64,000 nucleotides of DNA from CAWBVG01 sp963792175 (GTDB lineage: Bacteria; Acidobacteriota; Vicinamibacteria; Vicinamibacterales; CAVVIG01): assembly GCA_963792175.1 (NCBI GenBank), contig CAWBVG010000041.1, forward strand, positions 124,001 to 188,000. Direction: 5' to 3'. Position numbers and translations under genes: made by a program. Below, one piece after another: positions 19,349 to 30,124 of this stretch. The number at the start of each line of letters is the position of its first letter. The first letter of the stretch is position 1. Below the pieces are notes generated by a model. The model ran no database searches and was not told the origin of the DNA. It was given only the letters and a program-made list of their open reading frames with translations.

Positions 19349-20727
19349 TCGTTCACCTTCGCTTCAGGCAGAATCGTCCGCATCTCGAAGATCGAGATCA
19401 TCGGCAGGAAGCGCAGGAACAGGAACAACAGCGAGACGAAGAGGCCAATCGTCCCGAGAAACGTGGACCAGTCCCAGAACGTCGGCTGATAGAGGCCCCA
19501 CGACGACGGCAGGTAGTCGCGATGCAGGCTCGTCACGATGATGACAAAGCGCTCGAGCCACATGCCGACGTTCACGATCAGCGAGATGACGAACAGCGCG
19601 AAGACGTTGATGCGGATCCGCTTCAGCCACAGCGCCTGCGGCACGACGACGTTGCAGAAGATCAGCAGCCAGTAGGCGAACGCGTACGGACCGGTGAGGC
19701 GGTTGAGCGGCACGAACCCTTCGTACTTGTCGGCGCTGTACCAGGCGATGAACGCCTCGGTCAGGTAGCCGTATGCCACGATCAGACCCGTCACCAGCAT
19801 CACCTTCGCCATGTTCTGCAGGTGGCGCATGGTGATGAAGTCTTCGAGCTTGTAGACCGCCCGAATCGGAATCGCCAGCGTCAGCACCATCGCGAAGCCG
19901 GAATAGATCGCGCCCGCCACGAAGTAGGGCGGGAAGATCGTCGTGTGCCAGCCAGGCAGGATCGAGACCGCGAAGTCGAAGCTGACGACCGTGTGCACCG
20001 AGACGACGAGCGGCGTGGCGAGACCGGCCAGCAGGAGATACGCCGTCTCGTAACGGTGCCAGTGGTGGGCCGAGCCGCGCCAGCCCATCGCGAGCATCCC
20101 GTAGATCACACGTCCGACGCGGGACTGCGACCGATCGCGCAGCGTGGCGAGGTCGGGAATGAGACCGACGAACCAGAAGAGCAGTGACACGGTCGCATAA
20201 GTCGAGACCGCAAACACGTCCCAGATGAGCGGGCTGCGGAACTGCGGCCAGACGTTCATCGTGTTCGGATAGGGAAGCAGCCAGTAGGCCAGCCACGGAC
20301 GCCCCGTGTGGAACAGCGGGAAGATGCCCGCGCAGGCCACCGCGAACAGCGTCATCGCTTCGGCAAAGCGATTGATCGACGTCCGCCAGGTCTGCTTCAG
20401 CAGGAGCAGGATGGCCGAGATCAGCGTCCCCGCGTGCCCGATGCCGATCCACCACACGAAATTCGTGATGTCGAACGCCCAGCCGATGGGGATGTTGTTG
20501 CCCCAGATGCCGATCCCCTTCACCACCAGGTAGCTCAGCGAGACGAACAGCAGCAGCGTGAAGAGAAAGGCGACGCCGAATCCCGCGTACCAGCCGAGCG
20601 GCGTCTTTCGCGCGAGAACGATCGCGCTGATCTTGTCGGTGACCGAGCCGAACGTGTAGCCCGGGGCGATCACCGGCGGTGTGCCGGTGCCGGCGACGGC
20701 CTGCAGCGGATCGTCGATGTCCGACAT
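19345..20727 (-). CDS. actC: Alternative Complex III subunit ActC (NrfD-like)
   Basis: Polytopic membrane subunit of 460 residues with about ten helices and an intact frame. It matches the NrfD/PsrC family of quinol-binding proteins (GIGHAGTLISAILLLL, HTGRPWLAYWLLPYPN, WFVGLIPDLATLRD). It oxidises menaquinol or ubiquinol and hands electrons to the iron-sulfur clusters of ActB. It is 4 bases downstream of actB and overlaps actD. Confidence 0.94.
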   Translation of the reverse strand: MSDIDDPLQAVAGTGTPPVIAPGYTFGSVTDKISAIVLARKTPLGWYAGFGVAFLFTLLLFVSLSYLVVKGIGIWGNNIPIGWAFDITNFVWWIGIGHAGTLISAILLLLKQTWRTSINRFAEAMTLFAVACAGIFPLFHTGRPWLAYWLLPYPNTMNVWPQFRSPLIWDVFAVSTYATVSLLFWFVGLIPDLATLRDRSQSRVGRVIYGMLAMGWRGSAHHWHRYETAYLLLAGLATPLVVSVHTVVSFDFAVSILPGWHTTIFPPYFVAGAIYSGFAMVLTLAIPIRAVYKLEDFITMRHLQNMAKVMLVTGLIVAYGYLTEAFIAWYSADKYEGFVPLNRLTGPYAFAYWLLIFCNVVVPQALWLKRIRINVFALFVISLIVNVGMWLERFVIIVTSLHRDYLPSSWGLYQPTFWDWSTFLGTIGLFVSLLFLFLRFLPMISIFEMRTILPEAKVNE

Positions 20728-20731
20728 CGCC

Positions 20732-23700
20732 TTAGGCCCCCAGCTCCGGGTTGACGTTCCGGATCGCCGCGAGGTACGTCGTTCTCGGGCGTGTGTTCAA
20801 TTCCCCGAGGAGTGAGTAGTTGCGCTCTTCCGCTTTCAGCTGCGCCACGCGGCTTGCGGGATCGTTCAGGTTGCCGAAGACGATGGCGTCGGCTGGACAG
20901 ACCTGCTGGCACGCGGTCACGATCTCGCCGTCGCGAATCGGCCGGTCCTGTTTTTCCGAATCGATCTTCGCCGCGTTGATCCGCTGCACACAGTACGTGC
21001 ATTTCTCCATCACGCCACGGCTCCGCACGGTCACGTCGGGGTTCCGCACCAGCTTGAGGCTGGGCGTGTTCCAGTCCTGATAGAGCAGGAAGTTGAATCG
21101 CCGGACTTTGTACGGGCAGTTGTCCGAGCAGTAGCGCGTGCCGACACAGCGGTTGTACACCATGTCGTTCAGCCCTTCGTGGCTGTGCGCCGTCGCGCCG
21201 ACCGGACAGACCACCTCGCACGGCGCGTTCTCGCACTGCATGCACGGAACCGGCTGGAAATAGGTTTCCGGATTCTCCACCGGCCCTCGGTAGTACGTAT
21301 CGATACGGAGCCAGTGCATTTCGCGGCCGCGAAGGACCTGGTCCTTGCCGATCACCGGAATGTTGTTCTCCGCCTGGCAGCCGATGACGCAGGCGTTGCA
21401 GCCGATGCAGGCGTTGACGTCGATCGCCATGCCCCATTTGTAGCCGTCGTATTTGTAGTCGGTGTAGAGCGTCAGCGTCTTCGGCGGCGTTTCGTCCCCT
21501 TCGTGGACGATCTTGGGATCGTGCGCGTACTCCTCGAGCGTGACCGCGCGGACCATGCCGCGCCCTTCCATCAGATGGTGGTACTGCACGCACGCCAGTG
21601 ACGCGCGTTCGCCGGTCAGCGCGATTTCCGCGCCGGCCCCGAATGACCAGGCGGACGAGGTGCGAATGGCGTTGGCGTTGAAGCCGGCGCCAGTCCCGAC
21701 ACGGCCGGCGCGCGTGCGGCCGTAGCCGACGTGCACGGTGACGCAGTCATCAGGATGGCCCGCCACGGTGAACAGCGTGCCGCGCACCGAGCGTCCCTCG
21801 AACTTGAGATCGACCACATCGCCGATGATCTGGCCGTGCTCGCCGCCCTGGTACGCCGGGTACTGGTTGCCCTTCAGGCGCTGGGCGGTCGCCGGACTGA
21901 CGAACACGGCGTTGTCCCACGTCAGCCTCGTGATCGGCTTGGGCAACTCCTGGAGCCAGCCGTTGTTGGAGAAACGGCCGTCGAGGACGCACGGATCGTT
22001 CTTGAACGAGATCTCGAGACCGCCTCGCGGGGTCTGGCTTCCGCCTTCGCCGCCCTGCGGCGTCGGCGCGACAGGTGAGCCAGACCCACGGCGGCCGCAT
22101 CCGCTGCGACCGAGACATTCACCGAGGGCTCCGGCGGACGGTCGACGATGCCGTCGTGGAGCCAGCGCCGCCAGACGAGGTCGGAACCGTCCGTCGCGGC
22201 AGGTACGTTCCAATGATCGCGGACGATGTCGTAGCCCGATCGCTCGGGCCGGTCGCCCAGCGCGGCGAGGAATTCATGCGCGGAACGCCCGCTGTAGAGC
22301 GGCGCGATCAAGGGCTGGACGATCGAGACCGTCCCATCGTCGCCGCGGGCGTCGCTCCAGGCTTCGAGGAAGTGCGTCTCGGGAACCTGCCACTGACACA
22401 GCGCTGACGTTTCGTCGTCGTAGAGACTCAGGTGCGCGCGCAGCTGGACCTTCGCCATCGCGTCGGCGAAACGCAGATCGACCGGCGCGGTGTAGACCGG
22501 ATTGCCGCTGACGATCAGCAGCAGATCGACCTTGCCGGCGTCCATGTCGGCGACCAGGTCGCGCAGGGAGTCGAGCTGATTCACCGGCTCGGCTTCGATC
22601 GGCGCCGTGTAGACGACGGTCTTGCCGGCGTTGCCGAGCGCCTGGTTCATCGCGTGCGCGAGGGCGTGGACCGCCGGCGGCTGGCCGTCGCCGGCGATGA
22701 CGAGGCTGCGCCCGCGGTGGGCGAGCAGGTCCTTGGCAACAGCGCCGATCCATTTCTGGATTGAGTCCGGCCCGCCTTCCGCTCGGCCTGCACGCTCCCG
22801 AGCTTCGGCGAAGCTGGACCAGCCCGACCCACTCGACCCAATCGCGCGAGCGATCTGACGCGCGAGCCCCTCGATCTCGCTCGGTTTCAACGGCAGGCGA
22901 TGGTCGGCGCGAGCCCCGGTGGAGGTCGGCATGCACTCCGCGACGTAGAGCCGGTTCATGCGATCGGCCGGCACGGGACGCCGCCGTGCCGCGAATTCCC
23001 GCGCATAACGCAGCGCGCCCGGTCCACAGCTGAGGAAGTCCGCATCAAGAGACAGGATGACGTCGGCCTGCTCGAGGCGGTACTGCGTGTCGACGTTCCT
23101 GCCGAACGCCAGCTTCGCGCCGGCGTGTGCGTACTCGCGGCCGGCGGGATCCCATTGATGCCATTTCGCGGACGGGAATCGCGCGAGCACCTCGCGGATC
23201 TGCGCCGCCAGCGTCGGGGAATTGATCGACTCGGTCAGCAGACGGATGCCGGCGCCTTTGAGCGGTTGCTGCGCCGTCAGCGCCGCGCGGATCGCGGCAA
23301 GAAACGCCGACCACGGACGAATCTCGCCGAGGTTGGTCAGCGTCTGCGAGCGATCGGGATCGTACAGTCCGAGGATTGCGGCCTGCGCGTAGATGTCGGT
23401 CGCGCCGCGGCTGCTCGGGTGCAGCGGGTTGCCCTCGATCTTCGTCGGCCGACCTTCGTGGCTTTCGACAAGCAGTCCGATCGCCGTGCCGCCGAGCGGC
23501 ATCGCCGTCGCGAAGAACATCGGCTTGCCCGGAATCAGTTCTTCGGGCTGGCGAACGTACGGGACGATCTTCTCGGTCGGCTGGCGCGTGCACGCCGTGA
23601 CGCCGGCGAGCGCCATCGAGGCGCCCATCAGCTTGAGGAACGTCCGCCGCGCGACCGGGTCGGTGATCGCCTCGATCTCTGACGGAAACTCGTTGTAGAG

Positions 23701-23790
23701 GTGTTCCTGGAAGGCGGGTCCTCTGCGCGTTCATCCAGCGTGCGCCACCAGACTTCGCGACGGCTCGACGCCGACGTCGCTTCGGCCAGG
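20732..23790 (-). CDS. actB: Alternative Complex III subunit ActB, molybdopterin-like plus iron-sulfur protein (two frame breaks, start unclear)
   Basis: Large periplasmic subunit of about 1,000 residues. The N-terminus has a twin-arginine-like segment (ARRTFLKLMGASMALAG), then a molybdopterin-oxidoreductase-like domain, then a ferredoxin-like domain with four cysteine clusters (CIGCNACVIGC, CMQCENAPCEVVC, YCSDNC, CTYC with CQQVC). Frame breaks lie near 22085 and 23715; both fit one missing base or two extra. Upstream of the twin Arg the frame reads SRREVWWRTLDERAEDP, the usual ActB N-terminus, but the start codon is lost in a GGGGCT repeat, so the 5' end is approximate. Confidence 0.9.
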
Positions 23791-23819
23791 CGCGCCGAAG
23801 ACGGCGCGGAAGCGCCCGC

Positions 23820-23940
23820 CAGGGGCTGGGGGCTGGGGGCTAGCTGTCCGGCGCCTGACTCCGCTGGGGACTGGGGACTGGGGCAGGGGACTGCGTTTCC
23901 GAGACTTTCGAGTCCCGAGCCCCGAGCCCCAAGCCCCGGC
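23820..23940. repeat. Palindromic GGGGCT/GGGGACT array
   Basis: Left units GGGGCTGGGGGCT and GGGGACTGGGGACT face right units AGCCCCGAGCCCCAAG, giving an imperfect hairpin between actA and actB. The same unit type recurs at 30601-30685. Confidence 0.8.
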
Positions 23941-23955
23941 GTCGGTCTCTTCGAC

Positions 23956-24606
23956 TCATCGATGGCATGTCGAACAGCTCGTGAGCTTCTGAATGTGATA
24001 TTCGGCCACCAGCCGCTTCCCGAGCTCGAGCTGGTTGGGCGGCGGGACGTAGGCGACGTTGAAGACCTCGTCGCGCGGCCGCACGTATCGTTCCGGATTC
24101 CGGTGGCAGTCGAGGCACCACTCCATCTGCAGCGACTGCTCCTGCCACATCAGCGGCATGCGGTCCACCTGGCCGTGGCAGGTGGTGCAGCCGATGCCTT
24201 TGTTCACGTGAATGCTGTGGTTGAAGTACACGTAGTCCGGCAGATCGTGGACGCGAGTCCATTCAATCGAGCGGCCGGTGCGGAAGCTCTCGCGCACGGG
24301 TTCGAGAAACGGACTGTTCGCGAAAATCTGCGAATGGCAGTTCATGCACGTCTTGGTGGGCGGAATCCCGGCGAACCCCGACTCCTCGACGGACGTGTGG
24401 CAGTACCGGCAGTCGATGCCGTTGCCGGCGACGTGCCGCTCGTGACTGAACTGAATGGGTTGATCGCGCGCCGTGTGCACCTGGGTCATCCAGGGCGAAC
24501 GATTCACTTCGGCAAAGAGCGCCAGCAGACCGGCGACGAAGAAAACAGCGCCGAAGATGCTGACCCGAGCAATCGTGTTGGCGCTGCGGTGAAAAATCTG
24601 CGACAT
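23956..24606 (-). CDS. actA: Alternative Complex III subunit ActA, pentahaem cytochrome c
   Basis: 216 residues with one N-terminal helix (IFGAVFFVAGLLALFAEV) and five CxxCH haem sites: CRYCH, CMNCH, CTTCH, CLDCH and CSTCH (the last at the C-terminus). It relays electrons from ActB to soluble cytochrome c or the caa3 oxidase. It is the first gene of the respiratory operon, which runs unbroken from 24606 to 12054, and lies 70 bases from a Rex-like operator. Confidence 0.94.
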   Translation of the reverse strand: MSQIFHRSANTIARVSIFGAVFFVAGLLALFAEVNRSPWMTQVHTARDQPIQFSHERHVAGNGIDCRYCHTSVEESGFAGIPPTKTCMNCHSQIFANSPFLEPVRESFRTGRSIEWTRVHDLPDYVYFNHSIHVNKGIGCTTCHGQVDRMPLMWQEQSLQMEWCLDCHRNPERYVRPRDEVFNVAYVPPPNQLELGKRLVAEYHIQKLTSCSTCHR

Positions 24607-24676
24607 CGGCGAGAGCCGCGAGCGATCGGACCGCTAGTGAGCTTACCGCGATCGACGCGCGCTGGTGCTCTCTATT

Positions 24677-24694
24677 TTGTGAAATGTTTCACGT
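24677..24694 (-). promoter_or_regulatory. Rex-like operator upstream of the act-cox operon
   Basis: TTGTGAAATGTTTCACGT matches the known Rex consensus TTGTGAA-N4-TTCACAA at 12 of 14 fixed positions; GTGAAA and TTTCAC form a perfect inverted repeat. Rex represses respiratory genes until the NADH/NAD+ ratio rises. A half-site (TTTTGTGAGAGG) follows near 24734. The site is AT-rich against a GC-rich background. Confidence 0.6.
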
Positions 24695-24774
24695 TATGTC
24701 AAAAACAGGCCGAATCTATGGCAGAGGCGGTCGATTTTGTGAGAGGGAAGGCCTCTGGCTGGGGCCAGGCGAGG

Positions 24775-26812
24775 CTACGGTGTCGGCGCCTTCTCGTACA
24801 AGTACGAGCGGCCGTTCGCGTACTTCTCGAACCATTCGAGCTCGCGGTTCGCTTTCTCGATCTGATGCCGCAGCCCGCCCCAGTTGTGTCCCTCACCCGG
24901 TCCCACCAGCAGGTGGGTCGGCACGTGGTGGCTCTTCAAGGCGCGATACATCTCGACCGATTGCGGCAACCCCACCCGCGTGTCGCCATCGCCGCTGATG
25001 AACAGCGTGGGCGTTTTGACGTTCGCCACATCCTTCAGCGGCGAGCTGTTCCACAGCAGATCGATGGGCGCCCCCTTCTGCCACGGCGTGCCGCCGAACC
25101 ACGGGATGCGGTACGACCGGATCTCGCTTTGCGCGAACAACGAAATCCAGTTCGCGATGCCGGCGCCCGACGAGGCCGCCTTGAAGCGATCGGTCATCGT
25201 CACCAGCTTGTTGACCAGCGTCCCGCCCGCGCTCCAGCCCATGCAGACGAGGCGATCGGGATCGGCGATCCCCTGAGCGATCAGCGCGTCAACGCCGTTC
25301 ATGACGTCGGTCGCCATGTTGCGGAAGTAGTGGCCGACCGGATCGCGATAGAAGGCATTGCCGTATCCCGTGCTGCCGCGATAGTTGGGCCGCAGCACCG
25401 CGTAGCCTTTGGCCGCGAGCACCGCAAAGTAGTTCAGCAACTGGCCCGATCCGCCGCCGAAGTGATCGGACTCGAAGGGACCGCCGTGCAGCTGCACGAC
25501 GAGCGGATATCGCGTCCCCGGCTGATATCCCACCGGATACATCAGGATCCCCTCGATGGTGCGCCCGTCGGCGCCCTTCCATTCGACCTTTTCCTGGCGG
25601 GGCAGGATGAAATCGCGCTCCAGCGCATCGTAGGCGTGCGTGACTTGCGTCGGCGACCCGCCGGCAATCGGCATCGTCCAGACGTCGCCCCACCGCGACG
25701 CCTGATCGAGCTGAAACATCAGCACGTCCCGCTTCCGGCACCAGCTGCCATCCGCCCGCCTGCGTGGGGATGAAGTGCCGGCCGTCGGTCAGCTGACGCA
25801 CGCGATGGGAAGCGACATCGATCTGGACGAGCTCGCTGTGCACGCCCAGATTCACGACGGCGATAATGGATTTGCCGTCGGGCGCCCACGCCGCGTCGTC
25901 GATCGCGTAGTTGAACTCCGGCAGCAACGGCTGCGGCGTACCGCCCGCCGCGGGCACCACGAAGATCGTCGTGTTGTAGTACGGCTCGAACCGCTCGTTG
26001 GTGTCGGCGAGGAACAGCACCTGGCTGTTGTCGGGCGAGAGCTCCGCCGCCGACTCCGGAATCTCGTTTCGCGTAAGAGCCCGGGCGTTGGCGCCCGTCA
26101 CGTCCATGACCCACACTTCGCCGCGGAAGCCGTCGCCGACGAGCGGCGTCGGGCCTCGCTGCATCGCGACCTTCGAGCCGTCGCGCGACAGCCGGTACTC
26201 CAGGATCGACGTCTCGCCGGTCGTCAGCTGCTGTTCGGCTCCGGTCGCGACGCTCACTTTCCAGAGTTGCTGCGGCTTGTAGTTCTCCTCGAACGCGTAG
26301 ACGTCGTCGCGCAGCCGATCGCGCTCGCGTTCCTCGCTGGTTGGCGGATCGCTGGCGAGGAAATAGACGGTCGTACCATCCGGCGACCACATCGGCGACG
26401 ACGGTGAGGTGGCGTGGCGGGTGAGGGCTCGAGGTTCTCCGCCATCGGCGGGGATCAGCTGAATCTGACCGGCGCGCAGGAACAGAATCGCCTTGCCGTC
26501 CGGCGCCCAGCGAACGCTGCGCGGCGCCGGAATGTCGCCGCCCTCAGAGAACGTGAGTTGAACTGGCGTGCCGTTGATGTCCTGCCGCCACAGGTGCCAG
26601 ATCGGCCGGCCGGCCTTCCAGTCGACTTTGGACAGCATGTACGCGAGCGTCCGCCCGTCCGGAGAAAGACGCGGCGCCAGGAGACGCTGCAGCTCCGCGA
26701 GGTCGACGAGGGTCATCGGACGGCGCGTTTGCGCGCCAGCCGGCAGGCCGGGCACCGACAGGAGGACGGCCGCGGCAGCCGCGGCCCGCAGCCAGCGACG
26801 GAGGGAAGTCAT
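24775..26812 (-). CDS. Secreted S9 prolyl-oligopeptidase family peptidase (one frame break)
   Basis: About 678 residues. Signal peptide ending PAGAQ, WD40-like/TolB-type beta propeller (repeated SPDG motifs), then an alpha/beta hydrolase domain with catalytic Ser in CMGWSAGG, Asp in SGDGDTRVG and His in GPGEGHNWG. The frame changes near 25740 (one extra base); homology resumes at DVLMFQLDQASRWGDVW. It is 45 bases from a second, intact paralogue on the same strand. A possible TATAGT promoter lies about 25 bases upstream. Confidence 0.9.
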
Positions 26813-26857
26813 TCTCTTAGAGGGTTCTGAGATGACTATATCGGACTTTATGACTTG

Positions 26858-28960
26858 CTACTGTAATTCGGCAGTGCTTTTGATCTCTTTCCGGTCGTCA
26901 GCCGGGACTTTCTCCCACGTGAACGGCCGTTTGGTCGCGTACTTTTCGAACCACTCGATTTCCGCGTTCAGCTTGAACAGCTGATGCCGTAATTCTGCCC
27001 AGCCATGCGGCTCGCGCGGGGCGATGTACAGATGTGAGTCGACGCCATTGCTCTTGAGCGCGCGATACATCTCCACCGATTGGGGCATCGGGACTCGCGG
27101 GTCGCGCTCGCCGACGAAGAAGATGGTCGGCGTCTTGACGGCGGCCACGTCCTTCAGTGGCGAGTTGTTCCAGTACGCGTCGATCGGGGCGTTCTTCTGC
27201 CACGGCGTGCCGCCGAACCACGGCGTGCGGAATGCGCGCATGTCGGTCTGCGCGTACATAGAGACCCACTGCGCGACGCCCGCGCCCGATGACGCGGCCT
27301 TGAAGCGGTTGGTGAAGGTGATGATCTTGTTCGTCATGTGGCCGCCGGCGCTCCATCCCATCTTCACCATGCGCTCCGGATCCGCGATGCCGCGGCGGAT
27401 CAACTCGTCGACCCCGGCCATGACGTCCAGGTGCGCGTTCTGGAAGTAGTGACCGATCATGTCGCGCAGGAACGCGTCGCCGTACCCCGTGCTGCCGCGG
27501 TAGTTCGGCTGCAGGGAAACGTAGCCTTTGCCGGCCAGCACCTGGATCTCGTAGGACGACGACCCGAGGCTGTATTTGTCGGCGGCCTGCGGTCCGCCGT
27601 GCGTCATGACGGCAAGCGGATACTTCTGCCCGGGCTGATAGTCGACCGGATAGGTGACCAGCCCCTCGACGGTCACGCCGTCCGCGCCTTTCCACTGAAT
27701 CGCTTCCTGGCGTCCGAGCTTGAGGCCGCGGGTGAGCGTCTCGAAGATGCGTGTGACTCGCGACGGCGCCGCGTCCCCCGCTTTCAGCGTCCAGATGTCG
27801 GCTCCCGTCGAGTCGCTCAACGTGAAGGCCAACCGATCGTGTGACTGCGACCAGTTTCCCAGGTTGTGCTTGCCGTCGGTGAGCTGCCGCGGCTTGCCGC
27901 TGGCCGCCGGGATCTGGAAAACCTCTTCGTGCACACCCAGGTTCGCGAGGAAGTAGATCGACTTGCCGTCCGACGACCACATCGCCTGGTCGACGTCGTA
28001 AGGCTCCGTCTCTCCCACGAGCACGCGCGCCGTACCGCCTGACGCGGGCACGGTGAACAAACGGCCGTTGTAGTAGGCGTCGAATTTCGCGTTCGCGCTC
28101 GAGATGAAGAGCACCTGCGAGCCGTCCGGCGACATCCGGACGCCCGTTTCGCCGACGCTGTTGCTGGTCAGTCGCACGGCGCTCGAGCCGTCGGCGTTGG
28201 CGGCCCAGACCTCGCCTTCGTCGCCCGAGCCGAGCAGCGGTGTCGGCGCTCGATGGTAGGCAATCTTCCGGCCGGTATCGGACAGGTGATAAGCCGTCAC
28301 GGAGAAGTCGCCGGTCGTGATCCGTTCCTCTGCCTTCGACGCAACGGCCACCTTCCACACGTGTGTCTGCTTGTAATTTTCCTCGAAGGCATACACGTCG
28401 TCCCGAAGCCGCTCTCGCGTCTTGTCGTCCGCCGTCTTCGGTTCGGGTGCGATGAAATACAGCGACGACCCGTCCGGCGTCCAGGTGATGTCCGACACCG
28501 CGCTGCCATGCGTCGTCAACTGGCGCGCCTCGCCGCCGTCGGCCGCGAGCAGATAGATTTGCGCGAACTCGTTGTCGCCGCGCTTCGCGATGAACGCGAT
28601 CGTCCGGCCGTCGGGCGACCAGCGGGGGCCGGTCTCGTTTTCGGCGCCGTGCGTGAGCTGCGCCGGCTCGCCGCCTTCCAGCCGCGCGCGCCAGATGTGC
28701 GAGACGCGCCGGCCGGTCTTCCAGTCGGCGTCGCTCCGCGTAAACACGATGTCGCGACCATCCGGCGAGATCTGCGGCTCGGTAAGGCGCGGCAGGCTCA
28801 GCAGGTCCACGATGCTCATCGGCCGCGGCGACTGCGCGCGCACGACCATCGCAATGACGAGCGCGCTGACCGCCGGCAATGCAATGCGATGGCGAGTAAC
28901 CAGCTGGAGCGCGAAGGCTTTAGCCGAGCGACCTGAGAAGCGGCGTTGAAAAGCTTTCAT
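26858..28960 (-). CDS. Secreted S9 prolyl-oligopeptidase family peptidase
   Basis: 700 residues, frame intact. N-terminal hydrophobic signal (LPAVSALVIAMVVRAQ), beta propeller with SPDG repeats, then a peptidase domain with MGWSAGGHM (Ser), VGERDPRVPM (Asp) and APREPHGW (His). It has the same order and many identical motifs as the neighbour at 24775-26812 (WFGGTPWQK, NYRGSTGYG, SSGAG), so the pair arose by tandem duplication. It probably degrades peptides outside the cytoplasm and is divergent from the hydrolase gene at 28994. Confidence 0.92.
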   Translation of the reverse strand: MKAFQRRFSGRSAKAFALQLVTRHRIALPAVSALVIAMVVRAQSPRPMSIVDLLSLPRLTEPQISPDGRDIVFTRSDADWKTGRRVSHIWRARLEGGEPAQLTHGAENETGPRWSPDGRTIAFIAKRGDNEFAQIYLLAADGGEARQLTTHGSAVSDITWTPDGSSLYFIAPEPKTADDKTRERLRDDVYAFEENYKQTHVWKVAVASKAEERITTGDFSVTAYHLSDTGRKIAYHRAPTPLLGSGDEGEVWAANADGSSAVRLTSNSVGETGVRMSPDGSQVLFISSANAKFDAYYNGRLFTVPASGGTARVLVGETEPYDVDQAMWSSDGKSIYFLANLGVHEEVFQIPAASGKPRQLTDGKHNLGNWSQSHDRLAFTLSDSTGADIWTLKAGDAAPSRVTRIFETLTRGLKLGRQEAIQWKGADGVTVEGLVTYPVDYQPGQKYPLAVMTHGGPQAADKYSLGSSSYEIQVLAGKGYVSLQPNYRGSTGYGDAFLRDMIGHYFQNAHLDVMAGVDELIRRGIADPERMVKMGWSAGGHMTNKIITFTNRFKAASSGAGVAQWVSMYAQTDMRAFRTPWFGGTPWQKNAPIDAYWNNSPLKDVAAVKTPTIFFVGERDPRVPMPQSVEMYRALKSNGVDSHLYIAPREPHGWAELRHQLFKLNAEIEWFEKYATKRPFTWEKVPADDRKEIKSTAELQ

Positions 28961-28993
28961 GCAAACTCCCCTGAGCGTGCGATATTACCGCCT

Positions 28994-30067
28994 ATGAAAG
29001 TGCTGTGGATAGCCATCGCGCTGGTCTCCTTTGCCGCTCCGGCCACCGCCCAGACCCCCGTTCCGGTCGAGGCCGACTACGTGGCAAAGGATTTCAGATT
29101 CCAGACGGGCGAGTCGCTGCCGTCGCTCACGCTGCACTATCGGACGCTCGGGACGCCGCGGCGCGACGCCGCGGGCGTCGTCCGCAACGCGGTGCTCATC
29201 CTTCACGGCACCGGCGGCAGTGGCGCAGGATTTCTCTCGCGGACCTTCGGCGGCGAGCTGTTCGGGCCGGGCCAGTTGCTGGACGCCTCGCGATATTTCA
29301 TCGTCTTGCCGGACGGAATCGGCCACGGCAAGTCGAGCAAGCCGAGCGATGGCCTTCGAGCGCGTTTTCCCAAGTACACCTATGACGACATGGTTCGCGC
29401 GCAGCATCTGATGCTGACCGAAGGGCTGAACGTCAATCACCTGAAGCTCGTGCTCGGCACGTCGATGGGGGCGATGCACTGCTGGGTCTGGGGAGAGATG
29501 TACCCGGACTTCGTCGACGGCCTGGTGCCGCTGGCCAGCGCGCCCACCCAGATTGCCGGTCGCAATCGCGTCATGCGCAAGATGATCATGGACAGCATCA
29601 CCCAGGATCCAGCATGGAACCATGGCGACTACACGTCGCAGCCGCAGCAGGGGCTCCGTGGCGCAATCAACCTGCTGCTGATGATGACGAGCAGTCCCCT
29701 CCAGTGGCACAAGTCGGGCGCCACACACGACGCCGCCGACACGTGGTACGAGGATCAGATGAAATCGCGCATGGCGTCGACCGACGCCAACGACATGCTG
29801 TATCAGTTCAACGCGTCGCGCGACTACGATCCGTCGCCGAACCTCGAGAAGATCACCGCCGCGCTGCTGGCCATCAACTCGGCGGACGATGTGGTGAACC
29901 CGCCGGAGTTGGGGTTGATGGAAAAGCTGATGCCGCGCGTGAAGCGCGGCCGCTACGTGCTGATTCCGACCAGCGACCAGACTCGCGGCCACGGCACGCA
30001 TTCGCTGCCGGCGATCTGGGGCCCGCACCTCGCGGAGTTTCTGAAGAAACTGGAACCCGGAACGTAG
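28994..30067 (+). CDS. Secreted alpha/beta hydrolase, homoserine O-acetyltransferase-like fold
   Basis: 357 residues with signal peptide ending PATAQ. The fold matches MetX-like hydrolases: oxyanion region ILHGTGGSGAGF, nucleophile elbow LGTSMGAMHCW, Asp in INSADDVV and His in GHGTHSLP. The signal peptide argues against methionine synthesis and for a periplasmic esterase or acyl hydrolase. The ATG at 28994 is preferred over an upstream in-frame ATG because the signal sequence begins there. Confidence 0.85.
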   Translation: MKVLWIAIALVSFAAPATAQTPVPVEADYVAKDFRFQTGESLPSLTLHYRTLGTPRRDAAGVVRNAVLILHGTGGSGAGFLSRTFGGELFGPGQLLDASRYFIVLPDGIGHGKSSKPSDGLRARFPKYTYDDMVRAQHLMLTEGLNVNHLKLVLGTSMGAMHCWVWGEMYPDFVDGLVPLASAPTQIAGRNRVMRKMIMDSITQDPAWNHGDYTSQPQQGLRGAINLLLMMTSSPLQWHKSGATHDAADTWYEDQMKSRMASTDANDMLYQFNASRDYDPSPNLEKITAALLAINSADDVVNPPELGLMEKLMPRVKRGRYVLIPTSDQTRGHGTHSLPAIWGPHLAEFLKKLEPGT

Positions 30068-30124
30068 CAGCCCACCGCCATGCTTGCCTGCGCTTCGGTC
30101 TGCAGTTTTGATGTAATCCCAGCC

